In this document: positions 7,696 to 12,586 of the stretch, in pieces | Position numbering within the stretch: the stretch's first letter is position 1 | How the letters are laid out: each line of letters starts with the position of its first letter | Assembly (NCBI GenBank): GCA_028287885.1 | Contig: JAQBOT010000447.1 | Span: forward strand, 1 to 12,586 | Length of the DNA: 12,586 nucleotides | Direction of reading: 5' to 3' | From: Pedobacter sp. | GTDB taxonomy: Bacteria > Bacteroidota > Bacteroidia > Sphingobacteriales > Sphingobacteriaceae | The notes under the pieces: generated by a model | What the model was told of the DNA's origin: nothing | The model's input: only the letters and a program-made list of their open reading frames with translations | The model's database searches: none | Program-made: the position numbers and the translations under genes

Positions 7696-8979
7696 ATGAA
7701 AACAATTGAGACGAAAAAACTTTTTACGGCGAGCTGCCTGGCATTACTTGTTACTGCCCTTTCCTTTGGCATTCGTGCGGGCATTTTAAATAAACTTGGC
7801 TCGGATTTCCGCCTGTCTAATGAAGAGCTCGGGGTAATTACCGCCGCGGCTTTTTGGGGCTTCCCGCTAGCGATCGTTCTGGGTGGCTTTATTGTGGATA
7901 CCATTGGAATGAAGAATTTGCTTGTGCTCGCCTTCTTATTTCATATAGCAGGAATCGCCCTGACCGTGTTTGCAACCGGCTACTGGACCCTGTTCATTTC
8001 GACCCTATTGATCGGTATCGCAAATGGCACAGTAGAAGCGGCATGTAATCCACTTGTGGCTTCAATCTTTACAGACAATAAAACCACAAAGCTAAATCAT
8101 TTTCATCTATGGTTCCCGGGCGGCATTGTTATTGGAACCTTGCTGGTACTTCTATGTAATTTTTTGAACATCAGCTGGCAGGTCCAGGTTGCCGTCATGC
8201 TAATTCCGACCGTTATTTATGGCTATCTTTTTTCTACGCTGAAATTCCCTGTGACAGAGCGGGTAGCTTCCGGCTACTCAACTGCTGACATGTATAAGGC
8301 TGTTTTGTCGCCTTTATTTATCTTTATGTTCATTTGCATGTTCGGGACGGCGGTAACGGAACTCTTTACGGGACAATGGATTGATGTATTGCTTAAAAAT
8401 GTCACTCAAAACCCAATTTTAATTCTGACACTGACAACCGGAGTTATGGTGATTGGTAGGGCGTTCGCCAAGCCTGTGGTGCGCCGGTTTTCCCCTCAGG
8501 GCGTTTTGTTGCTTTCGGCAGTAATTGCATCACTCGGCTTGTTCCTTCTGAGTACATTGACTGGTAACGCCGTTTTCTTTGCCGCACTTGTATTCGGAAT
8601 CGGTGTTTGTTACTTCTGGCCAACAATGATCGGTTTTGTAGCTGAAAACATTCCAAAGTCGGGCGCCTTAGGTTTAAATCTAATTGGCGGCGCCGGTATG
8701 TTTGCTGTTTCCATTTACAGTATTTTCATGGGCAAACACTATGATCAACTGATTGCTAATTACCTGCCCGCAAATTCTAGCGTTTCCGAGTATTTGGGGG
8801 CTTCGGCAAACTCGGACATGGGAAGTGCCGTACAAATTGCAAAAAGCCAGGCTGGACCGGAGATACTTCAATTAACACTTATGATCCCTATCCTGCTCAT
8901 ATTTCTGTTTACAGGCTTAATCATCTATATGCGGATAAGAAGAAAATCCAAGATGGCACCTGTCTTCCAAACCTCTTGA
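7696..8979 (+). CDS. Sugar MFS transporter (427 aa)
   Basis: Inner-membrane 12-helix major facilitator carrier, likely a sugar:H+ symporter. Motif A is GGFIVDTIGMKN (63-74). GIANGTVEAACNPLVASIF (107-125) matches the Glu and Asn-Pro helix of the FucP-like branch, and HLWFPGGIVIG (137-147) follows. The second half has GIGVCYFWPTMIGFVAENIP before a final pair of helices and a basic tail (RIRRKSK). Length is normal. It sits 31 bases after the DMT permease and 27 before the GH13 gene, so it belongs to the operon and probably carries a mono- or disaccharide released in the periplasm. The substrate is an inference from context. Confidence 0.85.
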   Translation: MKTIETKKLFTASCLALLVTALSFGIRAGILNKLGSDFRLSNEELGVITAAAFWGFPLAIVLGGFIVDTIGMKNLLVLAFLFHIAGIALTVFATGYWTLFISTLLIGIANGTVEAACNPLVASIFTDNKTTKLNHFHLWFPGGIVIGTLLVLLCNFLNISWQVQVAVMLIPTVIYGYLFSTLKFPVTERVASGYSTADMYKAVLSPLFIFMFICMFGTAVTELFTGQWIDVLLKNVTQNPILILTLTTGVMVIGRAFAKPVVRRFSPQGVLLLSAVIASLGLFLLSTLTGNAVFFAALVFGIGVCYFWPTMIGFVAENIPKSGALGLNLIGGAGMFAVSIYSIFMGKHYDQLIANYLPANSSVSEYLGASANSDMGSAVQIAKSQAGPEILQLTLMIPILLIFLFTGLIIYMRIRRKSKMAPVFQTS

Positions 8980-9006
8980 AAACATAAGATTTTTAATGGC
9001 TGAGTA

Positions 9007-11016
9007 ATGAAAAATACCTCGAAGATCCTTTTGTTAATTTTGCTTTTTGCAATGGCAGAAAGGGGCTTTGCTGCGATTGTTTTGCACCAGAAAGATGCGA
9101 TCGTATGGCTTCCTACGCAGATAATTTCTGGCAAGGTCAGCGAACTTGAGGTGAAAAAGCTAAGGCTGCACATCAACGAGGCGGTCTTTGATGTAGCCTT
9201 GAAAGCTGACCATTCCTTTCTGATCCAGATACGCCTGAATTCGCGCAGAAACAAAATTTGGGTTACAAATGATGGTTCGGGTATCAGCTCAGACACCTTA
9301 ATCCTGGAACTTGGGTACAAGCCAGAACCGCTGGTAAGGCCCTACGCGAAAATAGAAGGAAACAGCGTAACACTACAACATGAGCTGATTTTTCGGGCAA
9401 ACGATAAACCGCTTGCATTTACATGGATTGCAGATCCAAATAATCCTGCGCAATGCAAGCTTAATATGACTAACGCTGTTTCTACAAAGGTTCGAATTCC
9501 CCGAAAAGAAGGGACTTACAATTTTAAGCTTCAGGTAATTGCGGGTCAGGACACAGCGAACTTTGCGACCTACGTGACTAGGAAGAATGGGAGGCTGCAG
9601 GCATTTGATTTGACGAAAGATCATGCTTCCTGGGTGGACAATGCGGTGATTTACCAAATTACTCCGACAAATTTTGTAAAAAAAGGAAGCTACGACGATA
9701 TAACGGCAAAATTGCCAGAGTTACAGGCTCTTGGAATTAACACAATTTGGTTGCAGCCAATCTTTAAGACATTTAATCGAGGACAAGGTTATGATATTAT
9801 CGATTTTTTCACATTACGTGAGGATTTAGGGGATGAAGATCAGCTAAGGAAGCTGATCAGCACAGCTAAACAACTGAAAATGAAGGTGCTCTTTGACATC
9901 GTTCCGAACCATACATCAATACACCACCCTTATGCAATGAATGTTATTCAGTATAGACAGAATTCACACTACTTCAATTATTATCAGCATGCGAACGACG
10001 GGAAAGCATACTCGAGTTATTACCAGAAAGATTCAGCTGGTTTTGTATCCTATTTTTGGAAAGATCTCGTAAATCTAAACTACAACAATCCTGAAGTTCA
10101 ACAATGGATGATTGAGGTCTGCAAGTTCTGGATTAAAAACTTTGATATCGACGGCTACAGGTTTGACGCAATCTGGGGGATCAATGCACGAAATCCAGAA
10201 TTTAGCAGGAGGTTACGGTTGGAGTTGAAAGCCATGAAGCCAAGCTTGTTTTTATTGGCAGAGGACAAAGGCAGTCTAAAGGCACCTTTTGTCCAAGGGT
10301 ATGATGCAGCCTACGATTGGACATCAGATACAACCTGGGTTTCCCAGTGGTCCTGGCAAACCAAGTACGACCCTAAACTAAGCCTTACGATCTTTAATTT
10401 GTCAGACAGCAGCAAGCGTGTTCTATTACTGAAAAAGCAGCTTTTTGATGGAAATGAACATGCAAATATGCTTCTAAGATTTCTGGAAAATAACGATGTG
10501 CCCAGATTTCTCGCGACACATAACCTGCAGCAAACCAAGATGGCTGCGGGTCTGGTTTTTTCACTGCCTGGAATTCCAATGATTTACAATGGTCAGGAAA
10601 TTGGTGTTAAGCTCCATCCTTATTCGTCAAAAACAATTTTCAGCAAACTGAAAAGCATACAGTCTGGAGATTCCTCTGGATTATTCAATTACTATAAGCT
10701 TCTTATTACACTGCGCTTAAAACATCCGGCACTTACAGCTGGGCAAATGAAGGAGGTGCAATCGACAAACAGCTCAATTGTTGCTTTCCAGAGGTTCACA
10801 GCTTCAGAAAAGATTCTTGTAATTCTGAATTTGTACGGCAATCCCGTAGATGCCGAACTAAGCACGGCAGGCATAAACGGAGCGGATAGAAATAAGGAAG
10901 ATCAGTACTGCGACTTACTAACCGGGGAAAATTTTAGATCCACCGCGGCGACAAGCGCCATGCTGACATTACCACTTGGCGGATATGGAATTCGCTTTAT
11001 AAGAAAAACCAACTAA
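9007..11016 (+). CDS. Periplasmic GH13 alpha-amylase-family glycoside hydrolase (669 aa)
   Basis: Acts on alpha-glucosidic linkages, probably in the periplasm. The signal peptide (about 1-23, ending GFAA) has no lipobox. Residues about 24-205 form one or two beta-sandwich domains (LAFTWIADPNNPA and the stretch up to about 190 look E-set/PKD-like). The catalytic barrel runs about 210-570 and a C-terminal beta domain to 669. GH13 regions seen: DIVPNH (297-302), GYRFDAIWG (383-391, nucleophile Asp387, Arg385), LLAEDKG (acid/base Glu419), and FLENNDVPR (492-500, Asp497). The His normally before Asp497 is Asn496. Region V reads LVNLN (354-358) rather than the QPDLN or MPKLN patterns. The catalytic triad is intact, so hydrolase or transferase activity is expected. 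The specificity is open: a SusA-like neopullulanase role is the default, but the ribokinase context argues for caution. Confidence 0.9.
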   Translation: MKNTSKILLLILLFAMAERGFAAIVLHQKDAIVWLPTQIISGKVSELEVKKLRLHINEAVFDVALKADHSFLIQIRLNSRRNKIWVTNDGSGISSDTLILELGYKPEPLVRPYAKIEGNSVTLQHELIFRANDKPLAFTWIADPNNPAQCKLNMTNAVSTKVRIPRKEGTYNFKLQVIAGQDTANFATYVTRKNGRLQAFDLTKDHASWVDNAVIYQITPTNFVKKGSYDDITAKLPELQALGINTIWLQPIFKTFNRGQGYDIIDFFTLREDLGDEDQLRKLISTAKQLKMKVLFDIVPNHTSIHHPYAMNVIQYRQNSHYFNYYQHANDGKAYSSYYQKDSAGFVSYFWKDLVNLNYNNPEVQQWMIEVCKFWIKNFDIDGYRFDAIWGINARNPEFSRRLRLELKAMKPSLFLLAEDKGSLKAPFVQGYDAAYDWTSDTTWVSQWSWQTKYDPKLSLTIFNLSDSSKRVLLLKKQLFDGNEHANMLLRFLENNDVPRFLATHNLQQTKMAAGLVFSLPGIPMIYNGQEIGVKLHPYSSKTIFSKLKSIQSGDSSGLFNYYKLLITLRLKHPALTAGQMKEVQSTNSSIVAFQRFTASEKILVILNLYGNPVDAELSTAGINGADRNKEDQYCDLLTGENFRSTAATSAMLTLPLGGYGIRFIRKTN

Positions 11017-11043
11017 CCAAATATCACCTAAATAATTGACCGT

Positions 11044-12586
11044 ATGAAAACTACTATTACCAAACAATTGGAAGGGCCTAAGTGGCTTCTGCTCTTTTTG
11101 TTTGTGCTGCTCATGCAGCAAGCCGTCGCACAAGAAAGTCGGGTAGTGACGGGAACCATTACTGACGAACGAGGATCGCCGATTCCAGGTGTGAACATCA
11201 AAGTCAAAAATTCTACTCAAAGTGCAGTTTCTGGCGCAAACGGTAGCTATTCGATCACTGTTCCGGAAGGAAGAAATATCCTTGTCCTGTCGTACATAGG
11301 TTATAAAAGCCGGGAAGAAGCCATCATTGGCCGGACTGTGGTCAATGCATCGCTTACACCCGAACCCAAGTCTTTAAATGAAGTCGTTGTAATCGGTTAT
11401 GGTACTCAGCGGCGGGAGACCGTTACCGGCTCAATTGCAACTGTGAAGGCTGAAGATTTTAATGGCGGTATGATCACTGACCCTATGGCTTTAATCGCCG
11501 GCAAGGTTGCCGGACTTTCGATCACCCGTCCAAGTGGATCCGATCCAAACGCTACAGCAGACTTCTCTCTAAGAGGGCCAGCAACAGTGGAGGGTAATTC
11601 CCAGCCTCTAATTGTTATTGACGGTGTCCCAGGCGGTGACCTACAGACGATTGCTCCGGCTGATATTGCATCTATTGACATCTTAAAAGATGGTTCTGCA
11701 GCTGCAATATACGGTTCAAGAGCAACCGCAGGCGTTATCATCGTAACAACGAAAAAGGGAACCCCTGGCAGAACAACGGTAACCTACAATGGAAGTTTTT
11801 CAACGGATCGGATTGCTAAGCGTTATGAAGTTTTGAATGCCGAACAGTATCGCCAGCTTGCTACGGAAAGAGGTGTCCTTGATGATGGAGGTGCATCTAC
11901 CGACTGGTTTAATGAAGTTACAAGAACACCGATAAGCAACTCCCATAACCTGTCTTTCAGCGGGGGATCAGAAAAGACGACCTACTATGCCTCGGTCAAT
12001 TACAGGAACTTTCAAGGCATGGATCAGTCAACGAACAGGGAATTTCTTAATGGCACGTTCCGCCTAAATAGTAAGGCCTTGAACGACAGACTTGATCTTT
12101 CCGTATTGTTGACAAACTCTTTCGACAACAAGAGCTTTGCAAACTACGGTGCCATTGCACAATCACTAAATATGAATCCAACCTATCCTGTGCGCAACCC
12201 TGATGGAACTTTCTTTGAAAATCCAGATATCCCATTCCAGCTTCAATGGAACCCGGTAGGCAATTTGAACAACAACATCAATCGCAGCAGAGAAAAAAGA
12301 ATGCTTGGGACCATGAGCCTTAGTTACCAAATAATAGAGGGTTTGAAAGCAAATCTTACCTACTCGCTGATCAAAAATGATTATTTTAGTGGCTCGTTCA
12401 GCAACAATCAAGACTTCTTCCAGCAGCAGAGTGGTAAGGGGGGCCAGGCATCCAGGGCGGAAAATGATCTTACAAATAATATATTTGAAGGCACACTGTC
12501 TTATTCCAAAAAGATTAACAAACATGACTTCAACCTTATTGGTGGTTATTCCTATCAAAATACTTTCAATGAGAGCTTAGGGGCTG
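11044..12586 (+). CDS. SusC-like TonB-linked outer-membrane transporter (5' part, cut by window end)
   Basis: Outer-membrane glycan importer of the SusC/RagA type; the first 514 codons are present and the rest lies beyond the window. The signal peptide runs to about residue 30 (ending AVAQ). A carboxypeptidase-regulatory-like domain follows (about 33-105: VVTGTITDERGSPIPGVNI, GSYSITVPEG, LVLSYIGYKS), then the TonB box LNEVVVIGYGTQ (111-122). The plug (about 125-240) has AGKVAGLSI, FSLRGPA, PLIVIDGVPGG, ILKDGSAAAIYGSRATAGVI and VTTKKG. The start of the barrel, with alternating aromatic strands, follows. No stop was found to the window end. It starts 27 bases after GH13 and is the fifth gene of the operon. 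SusC proteins are normally followed by a SusD lipoprotein, which is expected just past the window. Confidence 0.95.
   Translation, partial: MKTTITKQLEGPKWLLLFLFVLLMQQAVAQESRVVTGTITDERGSPIPGVNIKVKNSTQSAVSGANGSYSITVPEGRNILVLSYIGYKSREEAIIGRTVVNASLTPEPKSLNEVVVIGYGTQRRETVTGSIATVKAEDFNGGMITDPMALIAGKVAGLSITRPSGSDPNATADFSLRGPATVEGNSQPLIVIDGVPGGDLQTIAPADIASIDILKDGSAAAIYGSRATAGVIIVTTKKGTPGRTTVTYNGSFSTDRIAKRYEVLNAEQYRQLATERGVLDDGGASTDWFNEVTRTPISNSHNLSFSGGSEKTTYYASVNYRNFQGMDQSTNREFLNGTFRLNSKALNDRLDLSVLLTNSFDNKSFANYGAIAQSLNMNPTYPVRNPDGTFFENPDIPFQLQWNPVGNLNNNINRSREKRMLGTMSLSYQIIEGLKANLTYSLIKNDYFSGSFSNNQDFFQQQSGKGGQASRAENDLTNNIFEGTLSYSKKINKHDFNLIGGYSYQNTFNESLGA

Noticed and set aside
9007..11016. Inactive GH13 homologue because the region IV His is missing
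   Set aside because: The nucleophile, acid/base, second Asp and Arg are all present in their normal motifs, so loss of activity is not supported; altered specificity is more likely.
12166..12558. Leftward open frame opposite the SusC gene
   Set aside because: The plus-strand frame continues the SusC barrel without interruption, and the antisense product shows no recognisable features.
1..12586. CRISPR arrays, tRNA/rRNA genes or insertion sequences
   Set aside because: No regularly spaced direct repeats, clover-leaf sequences, transposase-like proteins or terminal inverted repeats with target duplications were seen by eye.

Overview
The window looks like a chromosomal stretch from a Bacteroidota bacterium, probably near Sphingobacteriaceae (Pedobacter-like). 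This rests on a SusC-type TonB-dependent transporter, near-absence of Shine-Dalgarno sequences, TAnnTTTG-type promoter motifs and moderate GC. The genus is an inference from protein style, not from a marker gene.

Left part (1-1793): the window opens with the last codons of a rightward membrane protein, probably a sugar MFS transporter, closed by a clear intrinsic terminator (159-208). A small rightward orphan gene (256-567) follows. It converges, with a 4-base stop-stop overlap, on a leftward Bcr/CflA-type MFS exporter gene (564-1793).

Middle (1874-5447, leftward): a 499-residue all-helical, TPR-like protein of unknown function is followed by a FecA/BtuB-style TonB-dependent receptor. The two overlap by 8 bases (ATGACTAA), so they are probably translationally coupled. 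The MFS exporter gene lies 80 bases further on in the same direction and may belong to the same unit, although it also has a good promoter motif of its own. Together they look like a small-molecule (siderophore-like) uptake/efflux unit; the ligand cannot be read from the sequence.

A 257-base AT-rich divergent intergenic region (5448-5704) separates this from the rightward operon (5705-12586 and beyond). The operon runs ribokinase, a 10-TM DMT/ureide-permease-like sugar permease, an MFS sugar permease, a periplasmic GH13 alpha-amylase-family enzyme, and a SusC-like outer-membrane transporter cut by the window end. Gaps of 22-31 bases support one transcript. This is a polysaccharide/oligosaccharide utilisation locus. 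The model is that SusC (with an expected SusD beyond the window) imports the glycan, GH13 cleaves it in the periplasm, the two permeases carry products inward, and RbsK phosphorylates a released pentose or similar sugar. Pairing ribokinase with a GH13 enzyme is the most unusual part, and the GH13 enzyme also has Asn in place of the conserved region IV His.

Three apparent long starts (1838, 4000, 5633) are corrected here to internal ATGs. No RNA genes, insertion sequences or CRISPR arrays were seen.
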